A stretch of DNA of 64,000 bases from assembly GCA_011800155.1 (NCBI GenBank), contig CM022373.1, positions 2,046,001 through 2,110,000 of the forward strand. Direction: 5' to 3'. This DNA is from Flammulina velutipes (lineage: Eukaryota > Basidiomycota > Agaricomycetes > Agaricales > Physalacriaceae). A model generated the notes under the pieces. It did not search any database. It was not told where the DNA came from and worked only from the letters and a program-made list of their open reading frames with translations. The translations under genes were made by a program, and so were the position numbers. This document shows positions 48,697-59,039 of the stretch, one piece after another (the first letter of the stretch is position 1; the number at the start of each line of letters is the position of its first letter).

Positions 48697-49159
48697 ATGG
48701 CGCTCCAAAAGGAAGCATCGGCTCTGACAGATCTAAATGTAAGTTGATTATTCTCTCTTTCTGACCAGGCCGCGCGCAGTGCTCAATGCCAAGTCGTGGC
48801 TGCCATATCCAGACAGTCACTCATGATTCACAGCTTGACTGTTGGTGTCGACTCTTCTGTGCGCCACGCTCGACTTTGGATCCCGAAAATTTCACCATGA
48901 AGGCATCATTACGTTGTCTACGCCACAAGAGTTATCGAAGACCGCTCTTGATATACAGCCATCTCCTGAACGCACCCTCGCTGTATTCACCTCGTGGATC
49001 GTATCCCTGACACCATTCACATCCAAAAAACACACAAAGGAAGGACGGCAGTGCATGTTACCCACGAGGCGCACCGGAGGCGCAGACAGCCATGGGCTAT
49101 GGCTTGCATTGTCCCTATGCACTGTCAACGTTCACTCACTGATACACGTTGAGCTTTGA
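48697..49159 (+). other. Conserved non-annotated stretch in both arms
   Basis: Between the UROS and HMG genes both arms keep readable stretches, for example ALDIQPSPERTLAVFTSWIV and QCMLPTRRTGGADSHGLWLA. An ATG at 48697 with a nearby GTAAGT...CAG intron is also present. No single exon chain could be made, and the left arm has changes at the first ATG. It may be an unrecognised gene or shared promoter DNA. Confidence 0.3.
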
Positions 49160-49446
49160 CTTGATGCTAGCTGCAGCTTGGACATCTTGACATCCTCGGT
49201 GACGGCGTCTGGCCATTCCGTCAACGTGACTGCGATGTCTTTGTGCTCGGGGAGATTCTATCCACTCGCTTCAAAGCTCTTTCATGTTCATGGTTGCCCT
49301 GATCCGCATGTTCTGCATTTTCCTTATATCAGAGCTGTATGCTTGGATCCCGACGTGTTATATACGCACAATCACGGCCACGAGGACAAACTTGGACTTT
49401 TCCTCTCTTTCGTTCTCGACTTGTGTTATAGTTTCCTTCGGCGGTG

Positions 49447-50438
49447 ATGAAAGACAGACCGGTGCCCCCATTCACTGGCCGCCTCCCTATCCCGTCTTTA
49501 CTCTCTCTGTCGTCGGATAGCTCATCGCCACCAAAGAAATCTCATGCCCGGAAACGCTCTGCCACGCATGTCCCGCGTCCTCGGAACGCGTTCATCTTGT
49601 TTCGATGCGACTTTGTGAGGCAGCAGATGGTGCCAAGGGAGGTGGAGAAAGATCATAGGAATCTGAGTCGGATTGCGGGCATAGTGTGGAAAGAGATGAG
49701 TCCGGAGCAGAGGGCGCCGTGGGTGATGATGGCTCAAAGGGAGAAGAGGGAGCATGCTGAGAGGTATCCCACATATCGCTACAAGCCGGATCCGCTACTC
49801 GACGAGGGTGTCGAGAGGGTTGCGAGGGGCAGGGAGAAGAGGCGCAAAGAAGCGCGGGAGGGCGTCGTAGGAGAAAGGACTCCACCACCGCACAGTTCCC
49901 TCACCTACACCCTACCTGGCCGTCGATCTTCTTCCTGTCCGCCACCCGGCTCTGCCCCAGTAGTCGACCCCGCCCCCGCCATCCACGATCTTAGCTTCGA
50001 GCTTCCGCGACGCCCAAGCAGTGTCATGTTCTTTCATTCAATTCAACCAGAATCATCGGTTTTCCATTCCAGTAACGAGGCATGGACGTGGAATCAGCCA
50101 GCGACCGACGCTAGTCAGTGGACGTGGAATCAGAGCCAGCCGTTGACGTATGATCACTGGAGTTTGCCTGCGTCTGTACCTGCCTTCGTACCGTATCCCT
50201 ACTCGCCTGTAGAGCCTCAAAGCCAATATGCTCCCAGGGTACGCTCTCTTCTTTTCTTTCCATTCTAGTAACTGATTGATTGCAGGCGCTTACTGGACTC
50301 CCATATCCTGAGACATGGTACGATGCGTCGCCGTCGTCAGTTCTTGAGAAACCTGCCTTTGTCAATCCGTTCTCGACACCCAGCATGGGGGATGGGTACA
50401 ACAGTGTGCCAAGTGTCTCGCCATTGGAGAGGTTTTAG
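49447..50438 (+). CDS. HMG-box DNA-binding protein, 314 aa
   Basis: Exons 49447-50238 and 50286-50438, intron 47 nt, phase 0, 945 nt. HMG box (MATA/SOX type) at about residues 43-115: RPRNAFILFRCDFVR, then HRNLSRIAGIVWKEMSPEQR and APWVMMAQREKREHAERYP, with the expected N-terminal PRPxNAFILFR core and Tyr-Lys-Pro end. Basic KRRKEAREG follows, and the rest is Pro/Ser/Trp-rich (WTWNQPATDASQWTWNQSQP), likely activation or disordered. Such proteins are sequence-specific minor-groove binders; in basidiomycetes they regulate mating and fruiting among other things. The 5' end is duplicated at 40298-40473. Confidence 0.85.
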
Positions 50439-50713
50439 TTTGTAGATGTGTGTAGATGTGTAGATACGAGAAAGGATCCAGGCGAAGGCGATCTTGAACG
50501 TTGACTTTTGAGATAGTTGATTGTATGTACTCGCGATCGCGTACTTAGCTGCATGTTGTTCGGAAGATGACCGGCGTCCGGCTACTTGGCACTCTCCATC
50601 ATCTTGTCCTCTTTGCGAACAACAAATTGGCAGGTAGAAGTGAGCTCGTACTGCTCACCGTCCTTGTTTATAACCAATTCAGTCGATGTGACGGGTCATG
50701 AAGACCTTGACTT

Positions 50714-51670
50714 TTAGACTGATATTGCCACAGGTGCGTCGAATCGTTTGTACATCACGCTCATGCTGTATCCAGGAACTCCCTTGGTACCCTCAATATA
50801 CTCTGCGCCAGCGAGGATATAGCCCCAGTGACGATACAAAGCAATCTAAAAAACTCACAATCAGTAGGCCTACGACACAACCAAAATTATTAACACACGT
50901 TGTTCTCATTGTCAGCCTCGAAGGTCACGCAACGCCCTTCAGCTGCAGCCTTTAAATCTTTCAGTGACCTTTCCGATGATACTGAAGCAGATTCACGGAC
51001 TTTGTCTTCCCCGACCTTCAAGAGTCTGCGGGCGATACCACGACCCCGCCAAGCCGGTAGAGTTGTCAAAGAATAGATGTTCCAATTGTCCATCTTGAAG
51101 TTGGAACCCTTCTTTCCTGTTCCCAGAAGTTTCTCAGTGACGCCGCTGCATTTTGGCAGGAACTGCCGAAATTGTGTGAGTGGGTTTGTTTAGATCGTTG
51201 GAAAATTGACTAACGACGTTCATCCACCAGGTATAGAGGTCGGGTTCTTCCTTTTTTAAGGTTTCGAATAGCTTTGCTGAGCCTTGGGCACGTTGCTCGT
51301 CGCTGTGGACGTTTATTGGTGGTGCAGCCACCAGATTAAAGGACGTGCTTACTCGGAGAGAAAATCACTTCCTGGGGGATACCAACAAGCTGTCCCAACG
51401 ACGCTATCTTTCTCGTCGACGGCTACGTACATCTGGCCACCTACGATGCCCGCCTGCACGAGTGCATCATATGTGATCCTGCGAAGGTCTTCCCTTCCCG
51501 CCACAAGACAATTACTGACGAGGTCTGCGGTCACTTGAGCTCAACTCGTCTCATATCCGGTGGAACTCACCATCCTTGAACCCTTCATAGAGGACCTCTT
51601 TAGCTTGGTCGGCCTTTGGATCTGTGGCGGCATGGATATTAATGCGTTCTTCATTCGTCTTGCTTACCAT
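50714..51670 (-). CDS. GNAT-family N-acetyltransferase
   Basis: Several short exons from MVSKTNEERINIHAATDPKA (51670) through VTADLVSNCLVAGREDLRR, GGQMYVAVDEKDSVVGTACW, WNIYSLTTLPAWRGRGIARR and AAAEGRCVTFEADNENN to IALYRHWGYILAGAEYIEG and the stop at 50714. The acetyl-CoA binding motif A is LPAWRGRGIARRLL (R/Q-x-x-G-x-G/A). The final LYRHWGY resembles motif B (xYxxxGF). Substrate unknown; small-molecule acetylation is likely. Introns are short; the third junction, near the WWMN residues, is less sure. Confidence 0.75.
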
Positions 51671-52057
51671 CTAGCTGCGTTATCTGGATGATTCGTATTG
51701 TGTCGAGGGGAAACGTCGTGGACATTGACATGGTGGGTTTCGTATTCATCTAGCATCCCGCTGTATTTAAATCCAGAATGCAACAAGATCGGTCGATTTG
51801 AATTTCTGTCAAGTGGGGTCTCAGATATACAACGAACAAACCTAGTATATTAATGGGTCTCGGAACTTGTAGGACCCAAGAGGACAGGAAACTCGCGATT
51901 GCCAACAACCTCAAGACATATTCGAAATTCAGTGTCAAGTGCCCATGGCAAACGTAAGAGCGCACGAGTTCTCAGTTCGGAAATATAATATAAAGTGACG
52001 GGACGGTAGTACGCGCTACTGTCCCGGCCTTATAATCGCCCTTTCCTCCGAACGACC

Positions 52058-53079
52058 ATGCTTGCTAGACAATTACTATCTGTTACCAGACGGCTTCCCG
52101 CTTTTGCTAGATATGCGTCAACGACGACCTCGGTAGCAAGACGCAGTGCCATCGTGACGGGATCTGCGCAAGGAATGTAAGCGGACATTCAGCCCGATCC
52201 CGACTCCGAACCCCCGATGACAAGCCTCTTCTCTCCCACAGCGGACGTGCGATTGCTCTGCGCTTAGCTCACGACGGATTCGATGTGTGCGTTAACGACC
52301 TCAAGGTCCACGAGAAGCTGCTCGGTGGGGTACGTGTTTGACGCGCTTTTTTGAACACTATCACTGAATCCCAGTACCGTAGGTTGTCGAAGAAATCCAG
52401 GCGCTGGGAAGGCGATCCGTAGCCGCATTTGCCGACGTTTCTAAACTCAAAGATGTCGAGGCTTTGGTTTCGACTTCAGTGGATGCCCTAGGACCCTTAT
52501 CGCTCATGGTCGCCAACGCCGGGATCGCCCACGCTAAACCCATCTTGGATATCACAGAACAGGATCTGCAGAGAATACTGGATATCAATATTGGAGGCGT
52601 ATTCCATTGTAACTCCACGGCTGCGAAGCAGTTCATTAAACAAGGCACAGGAGGCAAGATTTTAAACGCCGCGAGGTCAGCACTGCGCCACACATCATTA
52701 TGTATCATCAGATGACCATGGTCCTTTCAGTGGAACATCGTTCCGCACGGATCCTTTACTGGCGCATTATAGTGCTACCAAGGCGGCTGTTCGTAGCTTG
52801 ACACAATCATTCGCCATCACCCTAGGCCCTCACGGCATTACCGTGAATGCCTATGCACCAGGCATCGTGGATACTGGTATGTGGGAGGAAATCGATTCCG
52901 GAATGGCCGAGGTGAATGGAATGAAGAAGGGGGAGAACTTCAACAAGTTCGATATACCTCTGGGACGAACAAGCGTCCCACAGGACCCGGCGAAGTTGGT
53001 ATCATGGCTTGCGAGTCCTGAAGCTGATTACATTACGGGGCAGACAATAATCATCGATGGGGGACTAGTATTTGCTTGA
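52058..53079 (+). CDS. Short-chain dehydrogenase/reductase (acetoin/diacetyl reductase-like)
   Basis: Starts MLARQLLSVTRRLPAFARYA, an amphipathic Arg-rich leader of the mitochondrial type, so import is possible. Splicing at 52176-52241 creates the cofactor motif TGSAQGIGRAIA (TGxxxGxG). Later: VANAGIAHAKPI (NAG), DINIGGVFHC, HYSATKAAVRSLTQ (catalytic YxxxK), NAYAPGIVDTGMW and TGQTIIIDGGLVF. These are classical NAD(P)(H)-dependent SDR motifs. The Ser of the catalytic triad should lie at the exon junction after GGKILNAA, which I could not resolve. The closest family that I recall is acetoin/diacetyl reductase (butanediol dehydrogenase). Stop at 53077-53079. Confidence 0.8.
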
Positions 53080-53204
53080 TAAGTACATCATACGTAGGAG
53101 GCGAACGTCAAATTTGAAGATATCTGGCATAGCATGAATAGAAATACAAAAATGTCATAAAACTACAGCTTGAGCTTGAGGCCTTAAGGTCTTCTCATGG
53201 GCCA

Positions 53205-55002
53205 CTATCTGTTCTTGGTATGAGTGATCTTGTGTCGCGTCAACTGATCCGGTCGGGCGAAAGTTTTGCTACAGCCTGGTTCTGTACAGGGATACGGACG
53301 CGCTCCTGTATGAGTGCGTAGCTGCCAAAGGACATGAGTTCGGATGATACCATTAGACGAAGTTGTCAGACGTACATGCTTGGATAAATTGGACGACTCC
53401 GTGAATGCTCGTTCGCAATATGTACACTTGAAAGGCTTCTCCCCATTATGGATGCGTTTGTGTATGGTCAGTGCGCCAGCGATGGCGAATTTTTTCTCGC
53501 ATCCCGGATGGTCACAAGCATAAGGTTCTGGACAGGTCTTAGGAAAGGTGTGGAGGTTGAACGGGGGTGACTCACTCTCGAGCGTGTGCCTGCGCATGTG
53601 CTGTTGCAGCGTCGCTGCTTCGGAAAAGTGTTGTTTGCATATCCTGCACTGAAACGGACGATGTCCAGTATGGGACTATGGTTATGTGAGTTGAAAGCAG
53701 CATTTGTCAAAGGAGTAAGTATACCTGCAGATGTCGACATATCTTCTGTTTGCTGGCGAAGCCATGGTTGCCATTCCGGTTGCATTCTTTCCAGTGGCAG
53801 TCGTAATGTGCTTTCCCAGCCCCGACATGGGCAACAGTAAGATGAGTCGTTAGATCACTGCAGGTTACGAATGCTTGGTCGCAATCCTTCCAGTGGCAAA
53901 CGTGGGTGCCAGAGCACGGAGTATGAACATGAGGAGGAGTTGGGACAGATTCGGATTCTGATGATGGGAGACTGTAGTCGAGAATGGGTGTTGAGGGATG
54001 GGAATGTACGGGCCACTGAGAATTCAGGTGGTCATTGAGCAGATGGTTCGCCATCATCTGTGACAACGCATGGCCGTAGGCCTGTGGCGTAACAGGCAGG
54101 CTCTGGTGACAGTCACCCCATAGACACGGAAGTGTGTTAGACTGCGGAATAGAGACGGACGGGGACGATGGAAGGAGGAAGTGGACCTCGTTTACGTGTT
54201 TGATTAGCTGGTCCGAATCCTCGAATTGCTGGCCACAGTTGCCCCAAAGACACGCTTGGGGGCCATGGGGCTGCTGGAAGACATGGGGATGTAGAGGTTG
54301 CTGGTGAGAGAAGCGATTCATGTCGGGAAGATGTGGGTCGGGAAAATGAGATGAAGATGATGATAGAGGGAGTTCCTCCGGCTCGTCGCAACTCCTACAG
54401 ATAGAGGATGGGTCCCAATGAAATGTTGGATGGAAAATTGAGTGCTTCTCTGGGAAGGAGTGATGAAAATCGGGTTCGCAGCATTTTTCAAACTGCAAAA
54501 GTAGCTGAATTAAATGTGGCGAAAGAAAAAGGAACAAACGTACAAAGTCATCGAGAGGGTGACATCCTCGACAAGGGTCCAAATCACAGAGAAAATCACA
54601 GGGATCTGGCGCGCATCCCGCCGCATCGATGTGGTGGGAGCTGTCCTCGCAGGCAATGACAACACACTTGTCGGTGCAATGTTCGGTGACCTCTGCATCT
54701 CCGTCAGGGCAGACAGCGCCAGTGCAGCAGTCTGAGCAGTCGGCGTCGTCCTCTGCGGTAAAAGATTTTTTCTTCGGGAGCGAACGGTGTATATCCATGT
54801 CGAAGGACGCCACGTTGAAATAGCTGGCGTTCATGGTGGGTTTGCAGCAGGCGTGCAGGGATTGCGGACAGTCGACGTCGGAGCAGGGAGTACACGGACT
54901 TTCTGAGCGGCGCGTCGATCTGGTTGAACAGCAAGCGGCTGTATGCATCTTTCCGTCCGCGAAGCAATCGGTTCTTGACTGGGAGGGTACTTGATCCATC
55001 AT
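53205..55002 (-). CDS. C2H2 zinc-finger transcription factor, Zap1-like
   Basis: Start MMDQVPSQSR (55002; an in-frame ATG at 55026 exists). The N-terminal half is Cys/His-rich (CTDKCVVIACEDSSHH, CAPDPCDFLCDLDPCRGC). Two CxWxxC fingers (ACLWGNCGQQFEDSDQLIKH, LPCLWGDCHQS...), then CHWKDCDQAFVTCSDLTTHL and CHWKECNRNGNHGFASKQKI, lead to four or more standard fingers ending PCTEPGCSKTFARPDQLTRH. The order of paired CxWxxC fingers followed by a C-terminal array, and the Cys-rich region, resembles the zinc-responsive activator Zap1/ZafA. Introns interrupt the finger array (for example after SSNLSKH). It would control zinc uptake genes if the assignment holds. Divergent from the M20 peptidase gene. 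Confidence 0.65.
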
Positions 55003-55038
55003 GTAAGCTCGGCCCGTAGTAAACATTTAGCCGCCGGC

Positions 55039-57159
55039 ATGGCAATTCAACATGATCGTTCCTTCGCAGCGCATCTCATGTCGAAACCAAGACCAGCACG
55101 ATCCTCAACCGCGCGCTTACTTTCTTGGGGTATTCTAATCTTTGCTGCTTTTCTGGTCTGGAAATATGATGTTTGTAACACTGTTTTGGAATCTGATACC
55201 CAAGAAATCGAAGAGATACTCCCTCTGTCGCCACATACAGCATTGGACAATCCGGGGTGTCCCCAGGTCGCCCCACTTTCCCCCATCACGCATGTTAATC
55301 TAGACGCATCTTTGGACCGAATCTACGCCACGGATGGCTTTCGCCACGAGACTTACCAAAAGCTTGGGGCTGCCATTCGGATTCCGTCGGTCATCTTTAC
55401 TGGTCGGCTTTAACTATCTCACACTGGCGTAGAACAGAGTCGTACGACGACTTCCTACCAGTCGGAGAAGACGACCGATGGGACATTTTCAAGGAATTCC
55501 ATGAATACTTGGAGACTACATTCTCCTTCGTGTGAGTTCCATGTCTTTTACCTCTTATGAGGCCCATCCAACCCAAAAAGTTATCGACACTTGGAAGTGA
55601 CAAAAATCAATACATATGACCTTATATTCCACTGGCAAGGAATCAATGGACATCTCAAACCAATACTGTTCACCGCACATCAAGGTTAGTGCATCATAGG
55701 ACCGATGCCAATGAATAAGCTCTCACAGATCATAGACGTCGTACCAGTTGACCCGTCTACGGCTACCCAATGGATCCACCCTCCGTACTCTGGTCATTTC
55801 GATGGTATGATACTACCCTTGTTTCGTAGGATCTCCCGTGACGAAGCATAGGCACTTGGATATGGGGACGAGGAAGCGCCGATGACAAAGCTGATCTCAT
55901 CTCTCAACTGTACGATTTCATTGACGAGAAGGGTGTACTACTGACAGAACTGTACAGGATTGCGGTAGAACGACTCCTCAAGGCCGGGTTCAAACCACAG
56001 CGCACCATAATCTTTGCATATGGCATCGACGAGGAAGCAGCTGGAACCGAGGGCGCGGGTGAACTGGCCATATACCTCCAATCTATCTACGGTCGAGACT
56101 TCTTCGCGATGATTGTCGACGAAGGAGAAGGTCACGGTGCCAATATCCAGGACGACATCATTTTCGCCCAGCCAGGCATCTCGGAAAAAGGCTACCTTGA
56201 CATCCGAATAGAAGTATCCGCACCTGGAGGCCACTCGAGCGATCCTCCAGATCACACTAGTATAGGCTTACTGTCCATGCTCGTCGTCGAACTCGAAAAG
56301 AATGCCCATTCACCCACGCTTTTGCGTACCGGGGCTGGGTTTGCGAACGCGCAATGCAATGTCCTGTTTGATTCCCGATATCCTTCAAGTCTGCGCGCGC
56401 TGGCGAGGGAGGCTCTTCACGATGACCAGGCGCTCGAGAAATTCAAAGGAGACCTTGTAGCATTTGACAAGTCCTTTGGTGTCCTCTTGAAGACAACCCA
56501 GGCAGTGGACATCATCAGCGGTGGTGTCAAAATCAACGCTCTTCCGGAAGTCGCAGCTGCAGTTGTCAACCATCGAATCGCAGAACACACATCCTCTGAT
56601 GAGGTACGGGAACGTCTGACGGCCATTGCGTTGCCCATCGTGAAAGAGTTCAATCTCAGTATGGATGCATTTGGGGAACTGTTCGATTTCGGGAGTGAAG
56701 GGCGCGTTCTCTTGCAGGATGCATTTTATTCGGCGCTTGAGCCTTCACCAGTCTCTCCTGTAGGGAACGATGGCCCATTCGGAGTGCTCGCTGGGACGAT
56801 CAAATCCACGTTGAAATCATCGTCTCGGTATCGAGCGGCTGGTGTTGTGGTCAGTCCATCATTGGGTCTAGGAAACACTGGTCAGTGGTGAACGCCATAG
56901 AAACGAAACTTGACTGATCTCGTCGTCGCAGACACGCGTTTCTACTGGAACCTCAGCCAACACATATTCAGATATTCTCACCGAGGCGCTGATGATCTAT
57001 TCAACGGCCTCCATACAGTGAACGAAGGTAAGAAATAAACAGCTATTTCCCGCGTCTACGACTCACGTCTGTCAAGCTGTGCGGGGAGAGTCTATCATTG
57101 AACAGATTCGTTTCTTCACCAAGCTCATTTTGAATGTAGATGAAACGAGAAAGATGTAA
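55039..57159 (+). CDS. Gly-X carboxypeptidase-like M20 metallopeptidase
   Basis: Multi-exon. The N-terminus has a membrane anchor (LLSWGILIFAAFLVWKYDVC). Motifs: ILFTAHQ joined to DVVPVDPST (first metal His and Asp), TWIWGRGSADDKADLISQL (metal Asp), IIFAYGIDEEAAGTEGA (catalytic and metal Glu), DEGEGHGANIQDD and SAPGGHSSDPPDHTSIG (dimerisation part), and a final exon with LNVDETRKM at the stop 57157-57159. This is the yeast Cps1 (vacuolar Gly-X carboxypeptidase) type of M20 peptidase, which releases C-terminal residues from small peptides. The start may be 55039 or 55078; the former leaves only 36 bp (12 bp if the longer regulator start is used) to the divergent Zap1-like gene. Confidence 0.8.
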
Positions 57160-57295
57160 AGTGTGTATGTGTAGTGTATGTATACTCGATGTAGTGTAAA
57201 ACAGATACGAAAGTTGTTGTAAATCAATTTGAGAAAGCAGCGTATCCATGGGGAGTCTTCAGCATCCTGTAATACTATCCCAAACTTTATTCTTG

Positions 57296-57951
57296 TCAAT
57301 TGTAGGATCTAGCTAGCTGGCAACCCCAGTGCCTCTTGATGGAATACGAACAAATGAAGAGATATAGGTCCGCTTGACGGTGATCATAGAGGTAGTCGTA
57401 GATCTCGTCGGCGTAATTCATGGCAGAGGAGCCACTGACAGGCCTGGTTTCTTGGATGTCTTTCACAAGGAGCGAGGCGAACTCATCTTTGAAGTGATGG
57501 CGCTGCAGAAGAGAAATTCTGGCACTAATTAGACGTGAGTCCACTTGGTACCGCAGAATTCTCGGGGAGGACAGAATGTACAAGCCACTTCCGATGAATG
57601 TTCTTCGAGTTGAGCCTTTGCGAGAAGGTCACGGACGTGAACGTGGCCGGTGAAGGCCTTAGTCAAATCTGTCAGAGTGAGACGCGGTGAACAATTGGAA
57701 GATTAGAACCCTCATTATGTACGAGTATAATAGAGCGACGATCGTCTACCTTGTCCTTCTGTAATTGTGCCACGCACTCTTCCAATCGGTCCAGCCTCTC
57801 TTTGAATTGCTTTGTAGTATTTGTCCCACCACTATAGGCGTTATAGATCCAGATCTGTAGTGAACATACGTACATTGTGTTTGGAGGCACCTTCTTCAAG
57901 TGCTATAATGCGCTTCCTTATCGTCGACGTCGTGGCGCCGTTCGAGAACAT
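57296..57951 (-). CDS. Small-family protein B (YDYL-type), uncharacterised
   Basis: Start MFSNGATTSTIRKRIIALEE. A coiled-coil-like segment (KQFKERLDRLEECVAQLQKD) is followed by LTKAFTGHVHVRDLLAKAQ, RHHFKDEFASLLVKDIQETR and IYDYLYDHRQADLYLFICSY. The order of elements is the same as in the gene at 62035, and the last one matches the gene at 35291. Introns of about 40-60 nt are likely near 57650 and 57850; junctions are provisional. The role is unknown. Confidence 0.5.
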
Positions 57952-59039
57952 TGGTCAGTATCAATTGCCTCCTGCAGCTGTCGATGTGACATAGCGTCCG
58001 GAATGATTTTATGGCTGGCATGGAGAGGATTATGTTTGGTAGGAGTAGATTGAACCATTCAGCTCAAGTGGCGCTGATGGGTCGGGCCGATATACCGACA
58101 TTTTCCGTACTGTGTTTCTCTTCCTCCTCCGACCATCATGAGCAAAGCCTCGTCGAACGACTGCTACACTGGATTGTATCTTTTTAGGCGACATTCAATC
58201 AAGTATCGTTATATTCAGCGGCCGCTCAACGACAACTTAACCGACTAAATCACTGCTCAATTGGCGCGAATGAATCCGACAGGGCTTTGACGCTGGATAT
58301 GAAGCTGGTCAACTATGCCAGACGCCACGTCTTGCCGAGACGAACTCGTCCCTAGAGTGGAGCATGCATTTTAGGGAGAGAACATGTAGAGCCTAACTGC
58401 AATGTCAGCGCGCGAAACAAACCCAGGTGCGTACCCATCCATCACTCTGACACATACTCAGACTGACGCATACAGTACATGAGCTTGTCCTAGCTCGACG
58501 ATGCCCTTCACTTGCCAACCGAGATCATCCCTTGAAAATCTGCCCTGCTTCTATCTGTGTAACTCTGAAATCCCTAGCCGTTTACGCGTCTGCCACGAAT
58601 TCGCGACTGCCCTCATTATCGCATCAAGTCCTCCAGAGCATATACACTCCAGGACGGCACAATGCGTTGCCGATTTGCAACGGTGCTAAACCGGGGGGAA
58701 ATCAGAAGTAGCAGAAGATAGCCAGGTCAGTCGTGGTTGGCTGCGGAGGCCATGAGACGTTAATTGACATTTTTCATAGCGGAGAAGATAGTCGATGAGT
58801 TAGAACACGCTGTACCGAATAGCAAGCACGCCAATGAACCTATCGCGAAAGCTAATTTGGCAACAAAGTGGCGTCAGAACCGGCAGCTCACAATCAGGGA
58901 CGCATCTCTAAGATTCCGTCAAAGACCCAAGGTCATTGCTAACGGCATCGACGTACGCTATCAGCTTCTATGTCCTAGCCTGATGCACCGAGTTATTAAT
59001 ACATTTGGACGCAGGTATAAAGACTCTGAGCTTGACGTG
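57952..59039. other. Intergenic, no recognised gene
   Basis: About 1.1 kb. A 62-codon frame at 58501-58689 and the 5' part of the frame before 59040 have no supporting pattern. Promoter of the phosphoesterase gene is expected in the last few hundred bases. Confidence 0.45.

Larger units (their letters stand above)
47202..49622 (-). repeat. Right arm of the large inverted duplication
   Basis: 2421 bp, reverse complement of 40298-42708 with small differences. The inner end lies inside the kinase fragment (GTNEDDR, then unrelated) and the outer end inside the HMG box of the gene at 49447. Confidence 0.9.

Noticed and set aside
49522..49888. Minus-strand frames opposite the HMG box gene
   Set aside because: They are shadows of the plus-strand HMG gene, with no splice sites or recognisable content.
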